Source of the DNA: Corynebacterium sp. ACRPO
Lineage (GTDB): Bacteria; Actinomycetota; Actinomycetes; Mycobacteriales; Mycobacteriaceae
DNA length: 64,000 bases
NCBI RefSeq assembly: GCF_022347205.1
Contig: NZ_JAKRNE010000002.1
Coordinates: 62,001-126,000 of the forward strand
Reading direction: 5' to 3'
Both the position numbers and the translations under genes were made by a program. The notes below the pieces were generated by a model. That model saw nothing but the letters and a program-made list of their open reading frames with translations, had not been told where the DNA came from and did no database searches. Of this stretch, positions 39,209-48,513 are shown piece after piece (the stretch's first letter is position 1; every line of letters begins with the position of its first letter).

Positions 39209-39722
39209 GACTTAGTCTCCTTAGTTTTCTGCTGACCACTGTGGCGAAAGCGCACTAGACCAATATGTGTGTAGGCCCGTTCGGGTGTACGGGCCTGTAT
39301 ACCGCCTGTGGATACTCGGAGAAAAAGTACCCCCTCTTTAGAGAATCCTGTGGGGTAGCTGTCACCGCATTTTGGGGGTGTGGTGAACAGTGGACGATTT
39401 GGAGATCGTGAAGGGGTGCATGTAAAGCGCTGCGGGCGAGAGAATCGACACTCGGTTTTCGTGGTTCGGGTGCTTATGGTGCAGGGTTTCCAATGTTATA
39501 GAACCGTTACCAACTGTTCTGAGCTGCATTAAGACGGATTTCGGTGAACAAAATTCAGAAAAATTTTCTCTGCCGGTCGAAAAATTTTGAATTCTCCGTA
39601 TGGTGGTTGTCACAGCAATCAATTGGAGATTTTCACCCCCACACTCCACGTGTTGGGGTTAGAAAATGTCCTTTTGTTTGCTTGAAGATAGCTATACCAA
39701 TAGCAGAAAGGATTTACTGACA
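39209..39722. other. 514-base AT-rich intergenic region
   Basis: No gene seen. It holds a hairpin AGGCCCGT (39273-39280) with ACGGGCCT (39289-39296) without a T run, possibly the end of the CDF transcript. Two copies of GAAAAATTTT lie at 39558-39567 and 39579-39588, exactly 21 bases apart. The promoter of the following PRC-barrel gene must lie in the last 150 bases. The region is far more AT-rich than its surroundings. Confidence 0.6.
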
Positions 39723-40652
39723 ATGGGTAAGAACATTAAGGACCTCTTTAACGCAACCGCATACGACAATAACGGCGAGAAGCTGGGCGATGTTAACGAG
39801 GTATTCGTTGATGACCAGTCCGGCCAGCCTACCTTCGTTGAGGTTAACCACGGCCTGTTCGGTATGAACTCCAGCCTGGTTCCGCTGCGTGGGCACGACT
39901 TCTCCGGCGATGACCTGAAGCTGGGCTTCTCCAAGGACCGTATCAAGGATGCTCCGGAGTTCGACTCCGATAAGCCGCTGACCCCTGAGGCACAGTCCGA
40001 TATCTTCAAGCACTACGGTCTGGAAAGCGCACACGACGTAACCGACTACAAGGATTCCAACCTTGACTCCAAGCGCGACGTTCAGGCTGGCGCTGACAAG
40101 GATCACAACCTGACCGCAGGTGCTGGCGCTGCTGGTGCTGGCGCAGGTGTTGCAGGTGCAGGCGTTGCCGGTGCACACGCTGACGAGAAGAAGGCAGCCA
40201 CCCACACCACCGACGCCGCTGCTACCGAGCGAAAGGCTGGCGTAGCTGACAACGCTGCGGCTGCACGCACCAACAACGATGGCGAGCTCATCCGTTCCGA
40301 GGAGCAGCTCAACGTCAACAAGGAGCGCGTGGCTACCGGTGAGGCTCGCCTGCGCAAGTACGTTGTGACCGACACCGAGACCGTCGAGGTTCCGGTTGAG
40401 CGCGAAGAGGTTCGCGTCGAGCGCACTCCGATCAACGCTGAGGATGCAAAGAACTACAACGGCGCTATCTCCGGTGACTCCGAGGAAGCTTCCGTCACCC
40501 TGCATGAGGAGCGCGTAGACGTGAACAAGGAGACCGTTCCGGTTGAGAAGATCAACCTGAAGAAGGACACCGTTCGCGACACCGAGACTCACACTGAGGA
40601 GCTGCGCAAGGAGCAGATCGACACCGATGGTGTTGACGGCCTCAAGAAGTAA
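39723..40652 (+). CDS. PRC-barrel/DUF2382 stress protein
   Basis: 309 residues. Residues about 1-75 are a PRC-barrel domain (ATAYDNNGEKLGDVNEVFVD). A central Ala/Gly linker (AGAGAAGAGAGVAGAGVAGA) follows, then a C-terminal DUF2382 domain (residues about 195-300) with LRKYVVTDTETVEVPVEREE, VTLHEERVDVNKETVPVEK and similar charged repeats. Such YsnF-like proteins are linked to osmotic or general stress. GAAAGGA precedes ATG 39723. Very strong codon bias and a perfect terminator suggest high expression. Confidence 0.9.
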   Translation: MGKNIKDLFNATAYDNNGEKLGDVNEVFVDDQSGQPTFVEVNHGLFGMNSSLVPLRGHDFSGDDLKLGFSKDRIKDAPEFDSDKPLTPEAQSDIFKHYGLESAHDVTDYKDSNLDSKRDVQAGADKDHNLTAGAGAAGAGAGVAGAGVAGAHADEKKAATHTTDAAATERKAGVADNAAAARTNNDGELIRSEEQLNVNKERVATGEARLRKYVVTDTETVEVPVEREEVRVERTPINAEDAKNYNGAISGDSEEASVTLHEERVDVNKETVPVEKINLKKDTVRDTETHTEELRKEQIDTDGVDGLKK

Positions 40653-40664
40653 AAGCGCATAGCT

Positions 40665-40702
40665 AAACGCCCGCAAGGATTACCTTGCGGGCGTTTCTTT
40701 TT
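40665..40702 (+). terminator. Terminator of the PRC-barrel/DUF2382 gene
   Basis: A 14-base-pair perfect stem, AAACGCCCGCAAGG (40665-40678) with CCTTGCGGGCGTTT (40683-40696), loop ATTA, then CTTTTT. Confidence 0.93.
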
Positions 40703-40720
40703 GCCTTTTAGGAGACTGGT

Positions 40721-42082
40721 TTAAGCCTTGACTCCGATGGTCTCGGCCGAGTCAGAATCCATAATGTGCTTGACGCCGTTCTCGGCAGCATCCCAGGTTG
40801 CTTTGTCCTGGATGCCGGCGCGCTTAGCCACGATGGTGGCGCACAGCACCTGTCCGGTGACGTTGAGTGCGGTACGGCCCATGTCAATGATTGGCTCGAT
40901 GGCAAGCAGGAGACCAACACCGGCCAGTGGCAGGCCGAGCGTAGAAAGCGTCAGGGTGAGCATCACCGTTGCGCCGGTGGTGCCTGCGGTAGCGGCGGAA
41001 CCGATAACGGACACAAAGATGATGAGCAGGTACTGGGTGAAGTCAAGGTCAATGCCGTAGAACTGGGAGACGAAGATGGCGGCGATGGCTGGGTATACGG
41101 AAGCGCAGCCATCCATCTTGGTGGTTGCTCCTAGCGGAATGGCAAAGGAAGCGTACTCGGATGGAACGCCCATAGCCTTTTCACTGAATCGCTCGGTAGC
41201 TGGCATGACGCCCATCGAAGAACGGGTGACAAAGCCCAGGGAGGTCACCGGCCACACGCGCTTGAAGAAGCCGATGACCGGGATCTTGTTGAATTTCAGT
41301 ACTGCCGGGTAGACCACGGCAAATACCAGGCCCATGCCGACGTACATGGCCAAGACGAACTTGCCCAGCGAGCCCAGTGCATCCCAGCCGTAGGTAGCTA
41401 CGGCCTTACCGATGAGGGCCGCGGTGCCAATCGGGGCAAGGCGGATAATCCACCAAAGGATGACCTGAATGACCTTCAGGAAGGATTCGGTAAAACGCAG
41501 GAAAGGCTCAGCAGACTTGCCGGTCTTGACAGCGGCGATACCAATGGCCAGCGAGATGACAAGGAGCTGGAGGGCGCCAAAGCTGAGGGATACTTCGCCG
41601 TCGGAAAGCGAGGCAGAAAGGCCTACGAAGTTCTGGGGCAGAAGCTGCTCAAAGAACGCGGTCCATGAACCGACGTGGGAAGGATCCTGCGCGGTGGCAG
41701 CATCGATGCTTGTGCCGATGCCCGGCTTCATGACGACGGCGACGATGATGCCCGTCAAGACGGAGAAGAATGCGGTAATGCCAAACCATACAAGCGTGGA
41801 AACTGCCAGGGAAGCGGCGTTGGCTACCTTGCGCAGATTAGCGACGGAGGTAACAACTGCAGCGAAGATGAGTGGCGGGATCATCACCTTGAGCAGCTGG
41901 ACGTAGGCGTTGCCGACTCCCGTGAGCAGGGTAGTCAACCAGCCCGGGTTGTCTGGGTCGGTATCCATGCCGGAAGCAATGAAGCCCAGGATAAGGCCGA
42001 TGATGAGGCCCGCGATGACCTGAGCACCGAATCCCGTGGCCCAGCCGGGAAGCTTGGAGCGCGAAGATTCTTGTTGAGACAT
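40721..42082 (-). CDS. Dicarboxylate/amino acid:cation symporter (DAACS family)
   Basis: 453 residues with eight helices and the two re-entrant loops of glutamate-transporter homologues. FVTRSSMGVMPATERFSEKA is the serine-rich HP1 region, PLGATTKMDGCASVYP is the NMDGT-like motif in helix 7 (here KMDGC), and GTTGATVMLTLTLSTLGLPLAG is HP2. It imports glutamate, aspartate or C4-dicarboxylates with sodium or protons. The substitution of Asn by Lys and Thr by Cys in the NMDGT motif hints at a sub-group with a different substrate. Confidence 0.86.
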   Translation of the reverse strand: MSQQESSRSKLPGWATGFGAQVIAGLIIGLILGFIASGMDTDPDNPGWLTTLLTGVGNAYVQLLKVMIPPLIFAAVVTSVANLRKVANAASLAVSTLVWFGITAFFSVLTGIIVAVVMKPGIGTSIDAATAQDPSHVGSWTAFFEQLLPQNFVGLSASLSDGEVSLSFGALQLLVISLAIGIAAVKTGKSAEPFLRFTESFLKVIQVILWWIIRLAPIGTAALIGKAVATYGWDALGSLGKFVLAMYVGMGLVFAVVYPAVLKFNKIPVIGFFKRVWPVTSLGFVTRSSMGVMPATERFSEKAMGVPSEYASFAIPLGATTKMDGCASVYPAIAAIFVSQFYGIDLDFTQYLLIIFVSVIGSAATAGTTGATVMLTLTLSTLGLPLAGVGLLLAIEPIIDMGRTALNVTGQVLCATIVAKRAGIQDKATWDAAENGVKHIMDSDSAETIGVKA

Positions 42083-42221
42083 AAAGATTCCTTTGAAAAT
42101 AAAAATGGACAGATCGGACTATTTTTCAGATACTGTCCTGTTCAACTTCAACATCGCTCAGCTTATTCCTTCTACGTCTGTAGGTACAAAGTGCGAGTTA
42201 TCTGCCGTGGCCGAAACCTCA

Positions 42222-42283
42222 CCTTTCGCGCTCACGGAAAGGTGTTTTTGCGCTGGTTTTAGGGCGCTGGTGAGCGCGAAGGG
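42222..42283. repeat. Palindromic intergenic repeat, copy 1
   Basis: Arms CCTTTCGCGCTCAC (42222-42235) and GTGAGCGCGAAGGG (42270-42283) match at 13 of 14 positions, with 34 bases between. The same arm sequence recurs at 43451-43521 on the other side of the nuclease gene. Confidence 0.75.
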
Positions 42284-42363
42284 AGGGGAGCTTGAGCTGT
42301 CACATGTCTCCCATTGCTAACTTTAAGTAGCTATTCTCTCTATCTTTCTCAGGAGGAACATTT

Positions 42364-43446
42364 ATGGGCTGGGTTAAACCCCTCGTTGGCATTTTTGCAG
42401 TTGGCGCAGTGGCTTCCGTAGCTTTAGGCGGTGGTGATGAAGATACTGTGGTGGTCAATCGAGTGATCGATGGTGACACCATTGACGTCGACCTCGACGG
42501 CGAAAATACCCGCGTCCGTCTACTTAATATTGATACGCCTGAAATCGGCCATAACGGCGAACCGAGTGAGTGCCTCGCGGAGGAAGCCAAGCGGTACTTG
42601 GAAGGACGGTTGCCAAAGGGGACGGAGGTTCGGTTGGAATATGACTCCGAGCGGACCGACAAGTACGGCCGCACTCTTGCCGGTGTCTTTATTGACGATG
42701 ACTTCATTAACGCGGATGTCGCGGCCGAAGGGCTAGCCACGGCGGTTGTATTTGGCGGAAACGACAAGTTTTACGACGAAGTGCACAATGCCGAACGCGG
42801 CCCTAAAGACGCTGGCGAAGGGATCTTTGGGGTCTCGGACGAGTGCAAGGTTTCCAGCGATGAGGACATGGCCGAGGCGCTTAGCAGCGCAGAAGCTGCG
42901 GCGGCAGCATTTGTAGCTTCCGGGGAAGCTGATAGTGCAGGCTACGAGGATGTACTGGACAAGTCAGCAGCAGCGAAGGCCGGATTAGCGGCTCTGACTC
43001 ACCGCAAAGATGCTCGAAGCACCTTCCAGAAGGCGGCATATCCGGATGCTCCCAAGGAGATTGCCTCGAAGAAGGAACGCGAGCTTGAAGGGAAGGAGAA
43101 GCAAGCCCGCGAAGAGCTCGAGAAATTGGAGGAGAAAGAACGGGAGGAAGAGAAGCGCGAGAAGGAGCGCCAGGAAGAAGAACGCCGTCGTGCAGAGCAG
43201 CGGCAGGAAGAGATTCGCCAGCAGGAGCACGACGCGCCTGAAGTAGAGGTAGCGGAGCAGCCAACGCTTGACGAGGTGGCTGGCTATCAAGCCCCCGAGC
43301 AGCAGCCCGCACCTCAGCCGGTGCCGGTGGTCGATAACTACACCGGGTGCCGAGCTTATGGCGGAAACTATGCCATGACGTCAGTAGATAAGAATGGACG
43401 TTCATACGCGAAGATCGACTGCACTACGAAGCAGCAGATCGGTTAG
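42364..43446 (+). CDS. Membrane-anchored or secreted thermonuclease-like protein
   Basis: 360 residues. A short hydrophobic N terminus (VGIFAVGAVASVALGG) targets it across the membrane. Residues about 25-160 are a staphylococcal-nuclease domain: VIDGDTIDVDLDG, VRLLNIDTPEIG and ERTDKYGRTLAGVF contain the catalytic Asp, Arg and Glu positions. Then come an Ala-rich helix, a long Lys/Glu/Arg coiled coil (residues about 230-285), a Pro/Gln linker and a C-terminal cysteine-flanked domain (TGCRAYGGNYAMTSV to KIDC). Strong AGGAGG before ATG 42364. Flanked by two copies of a palindromic repeat. Confidence 0.87.
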   Translation: MGWVKPLVGIFAVGAVASVALGGGDEDTVVVNRVIDGDTIDVDLDGENTRVRLLNIDTPEIGHNGEPSECLAEEAKRYLEGRLPKGTEVRLEYDSERTDKYGRTLAGVFIDDDFINADVAAEGLATAVVFGGNDKFYDEVHNAERGPKDAGEGIFGVSDECKVSSDEDMAEALSSAEAAAAAFVASGEADSAGYEDVLDKSAAAKAGLAALTHRKDARSTFQKAAYPDAPKEIASKKERELEGKEKQAREELEKLEEKEREEEKREKERQEEERRRAEQRQEEIRQQEHDAPEVEVAEQPTLDEVAGYQAPEQQPAPQPVPVVDNYTGCRAYGGNYAMTSVDKNGRSYAKIDCTTKQQIG

Positions 43447-43450
43447 GCAG

Positions 43451-43521
43451 CCCGCCCTTCGCGCTCACGGGCATGACCCTGAGTGCTTAGAGCATGGCTC
43501 CCGGTGAGCGCGAAGGGTGGG
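43451..43521. repeat. Palindromic intergenic repeat, copy 2
   Basis: Arms CCCGCCCTTCGCGCTCACGGG (about 20 bases, 43451-43471) and CCCGGTGAGCGCGAAGGGTGGG (43500-43521) are almost perfect inverted copies, loop about 28 bases. The core TTCGCGCTCAC is shared with copy 1. It starts 5 bases after the nuclease stop and could also fold as a terminator-like hairpin, but no T run follows. Confidence 0.78.
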
Positions 43522-43552
43522 AGGGCCCGGGGATATCTGGAATACTGGCAGC

Positions 43553-44140
43553 ATGAAAATCCTCGTAACCGCATTCGACGCCTTCGGCGGAGAGAGCATA
43601 AACCCCACGGAACGAGCTCTTCAGCAACTACCGGATCGCATTGGAGACGCGGAGCTCATCAAGCTGGTGATCCCGACGAAGTTCGGGGAATCGCTGCGTC
43701 GGGCGTTTGAGGCGGCGGAGGGCTCGGCGGTCGATGCAATTGTATGTTTGGGCCAGGCCGGTGGGCGAGCGCATATCACCCCAGAGCGGGTCGCGATTAA
43801 CGTTATGGATGCCGATATTCCTGATAATGCGGGTTATCAGCCGGTGGATGTACCGGTTGTGGAAGGTGGCCCGGCGGCATATTTCTCTACGCTGCCGGTA
43901 AAGGAAATGGTCGCGGCGGTGGGGGATAGTCCGGCGCGATTGTCGAATACGGCCGGGACTTTCGTATGTAACCAGCTGCTCTATGGCCTCCTGCATCACT
44001 TCGAGGGGACGAGGGTGAGCGCGGGATTTGTCCACGTGCCGTATATAACAGAGCAGGAGAAAACGGATAAGCCCATGATGGAGCTAGCGGACATCGTCGA
44101 GGGGGTTAAGCGGGCACTCTGGGCGGTGCAAGCTAGTTAG
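43553..44140 (+). CDS. pcp: Pyroglutamyl-peptidase I
   Basis: 195 residues of peptidase family C15, which removes N-terminal pyroglutamate. Catalytic triad regions are intact: glutamate in RAHITPERVAIN, cysteine in GTFVCNQLLYGLLH, histidine in AGFVHVPYI. ATG 43553 (MKILVTAFDAFGG, the standard start) is preceded by an AATACT box ending 6 bases upstream, so it is leaderless. It lies just before the selenocysteine island. Confidence 0.93.
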   Translation: MKILVTAFDAFGGESINPTERALQQLPDRIGDAELIKLVIPTKFGESLRRAFEAAEGSAVDAIVCLGQAGGRAHITPERVAINVMDADIPDNAGYQPVDVPVVEGGPAAYFSTLPVKEMVAAVGDSPARLSNTAGTFVCNQLLYGLLHHFEGTRVSAGFVHVPYITEQEKTDKPMMELADIVEGVKRALWAVQAS

Positions 44141-44187
44141 GGTAGCCTTTGTAGCTTTTTGGCTCAGCTAAATATAGATTTAGGGAT

Positions 44188-47100
44188 ATGTCTCGCTTTA
44201 GCCCTCTCAACTGGCCGGTTGTGCGCCAGCTGCGCAGCGGCGATCCCTTCGGAAGGGACGTCAATACGCAGTCTCAAAAGAGCAAAGATAAGCATGGGCG
44301 CACCGTGGAAGCAGACCGCGTGGTGCAGTCGGTGTGCCCGTACTGTGCGGTCGGTTGTTCGCAGCGCGTGTATGTCAAAGATGACCGCGTCATCCAGGTG
44401 GAGGGCGATCCGGATTCGCCCATTTCTCGTGGGCGCCTGTGCCCGAAGGGATCTGCGTCGGAGCAGTTGATTAACTCCGCTACGCGCCTTACCAAGATTA
44501 AGTATCGTGCGCCGCACTCGACGGAGTGGCAGGATCTTGATGAAGATACCGCGATGGAGATGATTGCGGATCGTTTCTTGGAAGCCCGCCGGAACGGTTG
44601 GCAGGATGTGGACGATGAAGGTCGTGCGCTCAACCGCACGATGGGTATCGCCGGTTTGGGCGGTGCGACCTTGGATAATGAGGAAAATTACCTCATTAAG
44701 AAGCTGTTTACCGCCGCTGGTGCGATTCAGCTCGAGAACCAGGCACGCATATGACACTCCGCCACTGTTCCTAGTCTAGGAACTTCGTTTGGCCGCGGCG
44801 GCGCAACCCAACCGCTGCAGGATATGGCGAATGCGGACTGCATCGTCATTGAGGGTTCTAATATGGCCGAGTGCCACCCAGTGGGATTCCAGTGGGTGGT
44901 GGAAGCCAAGAAGCGTGGTGCACGCATCATTCACGTGGATCCGCGTTATACGCGCACGTCTGCCTTTGCGAATCGCCACATTGGCATTCGCGGCGGCACG
45001 GACGTGGTGCTTTTGGGTGCGGTTATTAATTACCTGCTGGAAAATGAGCTGTATTTCCATGATTATGTGGTGGCGTATACCAATGCACCGATGATCATCT
45101 CGGAGGACTATCAGGACACCGAGGACTTGGATGGTTTGTTCTCCGGCTATGATCCGGAAACTGGAAAGTACGTCACGGATTCGTGGCAGTACGTGCAAAA
45201 GCCGGAGGGTGCGTCGTGGAATGTAGAACGCGATGAATCGCTGGAGCATCCGAATTCCGTCTTCCAGATTCTCAAGCGGCATTACGCGCGCTATACGCCT
45301 GAGGTAGTGGAGGAGACCTGCGGTATTGCGCAGGAGGATTTCTTCTATCTAGCCGAGTCGATAGCGCAGAACTCTACGCCGGAGCGCACTACCTGCTTTG
45401 CTTATGCGTTGGGCTTTACCCAGCACACCTTGGGTGCGCAGTTCATCCGTACCGCAGCTATTTTGCAGCTGCTGACCGGTAATGTGGGCCGTCCTGGATC
45501 GGGCATTATGGCGCTGCGCGGTCACGCCTCGATTCAGGGATCTACCGATATCCCGACGTTGTTCCACTCGTTGCCGGGGTATTTGCCCATGCCGAGCGTC
45601 GATAAGCAAAGCTGGCCAGAGTTTGTCGATGGAATCCGTAATGAGTCGCAAAAGGGCTTTTGGCAGATTGGTGAGAACTATGCAGTCTCGCTGATGAAGT
45701 CCTATTGGGGCGATGCGGCAACCAAGGACAATGGTTGGGGCTATGACCTCATGCCGCGCATCTCTGGCGCGCATTCGACCTATGAAACGCTTATGGCAAT
45801 GCTGGATGAGCAGGTGGAAGGCTATTTTGTCTTCGGCCAGAATCCGGCCGTGGCGCAGTCCAACGGCGGAATGCAGCGCCGCGGTTTGGCCGCGCTGAAG
45901 TGGCTGGTCGTACGCGATTTCCAGGAGATTGAGACCGCCTCCTTCTGGAAGGATTCGCCGGAGATTAAAAACGGCGAGCTCAAGACCGAAGACATCGGCA
46001 CCGAGGTTTTCTTGATGCCAGCGGCAACCCACGTGGAAAAGGCGGGCACCTTTACTCAGACGCAGCGCATGCTGCAGTGGCGCTTCCAAGCAGCGCCGCC
46101 GCCGGGCGAGGCCAAGAGTGACCTGTGGTTCTTCTACCAACTAGGCAAGAAGATCAAGGAGCGCCTGCACGATTCCACTGATCCGCGAGATATTCCTCTG
46201 CAGAAGGTCACGTGGGACTATGTGGAAACCGAGGAAGGCGAGCCGAATTCTGAGGATATCCTCAAGGAGATCAACGGCTACTACCTAGAGGGGCCGAAGA
46301 AGGGCGAGCTTTTGCCTGCCTTCGTGGAGATGAAAAACGATGGCAGTACCTCGGGTGGCTGCTGGATCTATACCGGCGTGTTTAAGGACGGCATTAATCA
46401 GTCCGCGCGCAAGGTTCCGGGTTCGGAGCAAAACGAGGTAGCTCCGGAGTGGGGTTGGGTATGGCCGGCCAACCGCCGCCTGCTCTACAACCGTGCTTCG
46501 GCGAAGCCGGACGGCACTCCGTGGTCGGAGCGCAAGAAGTATGTGTGGTGGGACGCCGACCAGGGTAAATGGGTTGGCGATGACGTGCCGGACTTCCCGG
46601 CTACCAAGGCCCCGGACTACAAGGCTCCGGTCGACGCCGTGGGCCCGGACGCCCTCGACGGCACCGATGCCTTCATCATGCAGGCGGATGGCCGCGGTTG
46701 GCTCTTTGCGCCGACCGGGCTTTCCGACGGCCCATTGCCCACCCACTATGAGCCGCACGAGTCCCCGGTGCACAATGTGCTGTACAAGCAACAGCAATCG
46801 CCGACGCGCCTGACCATTAAGCGCCCAGACAACTTGTCGCGCCCAGAGCCAGGCGAGCCGGGCTCGGAGGTGTTCCCGTTCGTCTTTTCCACCTATCGCC
46901 TCACCGAGATGTATACCTCGGGTGCGATGTCGCGCCGCCTGCCGTACCTGGCGGAGTTGCAGCCGGGCCTTTTCTGCGAGGTTGATAAGGCCTTGGCAGA
47001 AAAGCGCGGCTTGGAAAACGGTAAGTGGGCCACCATCGTCTCGCCGCGCGGCGTGATTGAGGCACAGGTCTTGGTCACTGATCGCATGCAGATGATGAAG

Positions 47101-47454
47101 ATCAATGGTGAGGAGTTCCACCAGATCGGCTTGCCGTATCACTATGGCGAGTCCGATTCCACGGCAGTTGCAGGCGATGGCGCCAATGATCTGCTGGGCC
47201 TTACGTTGGAGCCGAACGTATTCATCCAGAATTCCAAGATCGGCGCCTGCGATATCCAACCGGGCCGTCGCCCGCGCGGCGAGGCCCGTGTGGAGATGCT
47301 CAAGGAGTATCAGAAGCGCGCGCACCTGAACCTGGATTCCGGCAATGATCTGCTCACCGTGGATGATTCCTTCACCTATAACCCAGAGCCGCAGCAGCCC
47401 GCGGATGCGGATGAGCACGGTAAAAAGGGCGAGGAAAGCGAAGAAGGTAAGTAA
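44188..47454 (+). CDS. fdhA: Selenocysteine-containing formate dehydrogenase, alpha subunit
   Basis: 1088 residues when TGA 44752-44754 is read as selenocysteine (residue 189). The N terminus has the 4Fe-4S site VCPYCAVGCSQRVY with the fourth cysteine in GRLCPKG. Around the TGA the reading is QARI-Sec-HSATVPSLGTSFGRGG, the molybdenum/tungsten-ligand position of FdnG/FdoG. The rest aligns block by block with that family (HTLGAQFIRTA, GHASIQGSTDIPTLFHSLPG, CWIYTG, NRRLLYNRAS). Oxidises formate to CO2. There is no twin-arginine signal, so it is probably cytoplasmic, unlike E. coli FdnG. A SECIS-like hairpin follows the TGA, and sel genes lie downstream. Confidence 0.95.
44755..44800 (+). promoter_or_regulatory. 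SECIS element after the selenocysteine UGA
   Basis: Directly downstream of the UGA, GTTCC (44767-44771) pairs with GGAAC (44779-44783) around loop TAGTCTA, which contains the G-U needed for SelB binding in the well-studied enteric element. A lower stem GCCA (44761-44764) with TGGC (44790-44793) flanks an asymmetric internal loop of pyrimidines. Distance from the UGA (12 bases to the upper stem) is as in bacterial SECIS elements. Confidence 0.75.
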
Positions 47455-48513
47455 ATGACAAATCTGCTGACCGAAAACGCGAGCCGGCATGGCTACGACA
47501 AGTACCGCCGCATGGCCTTTTTCACCGACACTTCCGTGTGTATCGGGTGTAAGGCCTGCGAGGTGGCGTGCAAGGAGTGGAACCGCAACCCGGTAGAAGG
47601 CTATGACGTCACGGGTGATTCCTATGACAACACCGGCGCACTGGGTGCAAATACCTGGCGGCACGTGGCCTTTGTGGAGCAAAACAATGACCGCATCGAG
47701 CAGGCCCGCGAGGAGGGAAAGAATCTCATTTCCTTGGGCATGCCTTCGGTAGGGGCGCAGGACCCAGAGGTTGATACCACCCCGCCGGATACGGATACGT
47801 TCCGGTGGCTCATGTCCTCGGACGTGTGTAAGCACTGCACGCATGCGGGCTGCTTGGACGTGTGTCCTACCGGCGCGCTGTTCCGCACCGAGTTTGGCAC
47901 CGTTGTGGTCCAGGATGATGTGTGCAATGGCTGCGGCACCTGCGTGGCCGGCTGCCCGTTTGGCGTCATCGAGCGCCGCGATGACGGCGGTGTGGCGCTG
48001 AAGTACGACAAGACAGCCACGGTGGACTACGTGGATAATTCCCATGCCGGCGTGAACGTGCTGAAAAAGCTCAAGCAGCTCGCCCCACAAGGGCCGGACC
48101 ACACGCCAGGCGAGTCGATGCCGATTAAGAACTTGGGCGTGGCCCAAAAGTGCACCATGTGCTACGACCGCCTGAAGCAGGGCGAACAGCCAGCATGTTC
48201 TAAGACCTGTCCTACTGATTCCATCCAGTTCGGCCCGTACGAGGAGATGCTGGCCGCAGCCAAGGAACGCGTGCGCGTACTGCACGAGCAAGGCCTTACC
48301 GAGGCCCGCCTTTACGGTGCCAACCAGGACGATGGCGTGGGCGGAACTGGCTCCATCTTCCTGCTTTTGGATTCACCTGAGGTCTACGGTTTGCCGCCGG
48401 ACCCGCGCGTGCCGACGGCCGATTTACCGCAGATGTATAAGACCGCAGCCAAGGCTATCGGCGGCATGGCGCTGGCCGTGGCTGGTTCCTTCCTGATTGG
48501 GGGACGCAAATGA
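47455..48513 (+). CDS. fdhB: Formate dehydrogenase iron-sulfur (beta) subunit
   Basis: 352 residues with four 4Fe-4S cluster motifs: CIGCKACEVACKEWN, CKHCTHAGCLDVCPTGAL, CNGCGTCVAGCPFG and CTMCYDRLKQGEQPACSKTC. It passes electrons from the molybdenum subunit to the membrane subunit. A C-terminal hydrophobic helix (IGGMALAVAGSFLIGG) probably anchors it. It starts directly after the fdhA stop codon (TAAATG) and overlaps the next gene by four bases (ATGA), so all three subunits are translationally coupled. Confidence 0.94.
   Translation: MTNLLTENASRHGYDKYRRMAFFTDTSVCIGCKACEVACKEWNRNPVEGYDVTGDSYDNTGALGANTWRHVAFVEQNNDRIEQAREEGKNLISLGMPSVGAQDPEVDTTPPDTDTFRWLMSSDVCKHCTHAGCLDVCPTGALFRTEFGTVVVQDDVCNGCGTCVAGCPFGVIERRDDGGVALKYDKTATVDYVDNSHAGVNVLKKLKQLAPQGPDHTPGESMPIKNLGVAQKCTMCYDRLKQGEQPACSKTCPTDSIQFGPYEEMLAAAKERVRVLHEQGLTEARLYGANQDDGVGGTGSIFLLLDSPEVYGLPPDPRVPTADLPQMYKTAAKAIGGMALAVAGSFLIGGRK

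Noticed and set aside
44752..44754. TGA as a true stop, making fdhA a pseudogene or two genes
   Set aside because: Flanking residues match the Sec site of formate dehydrogenases, a SECIS-like hairpin follows, and tRNA-Sec, selA, selB and selD are next door.
46285..48291. 668-codon minus-strand frame opposite the formate dehydrogenase genes
   Set aside because: Product is His/Ala/Arg-rich without family motifs and lies entirely antisense to fdhA/fdhB.
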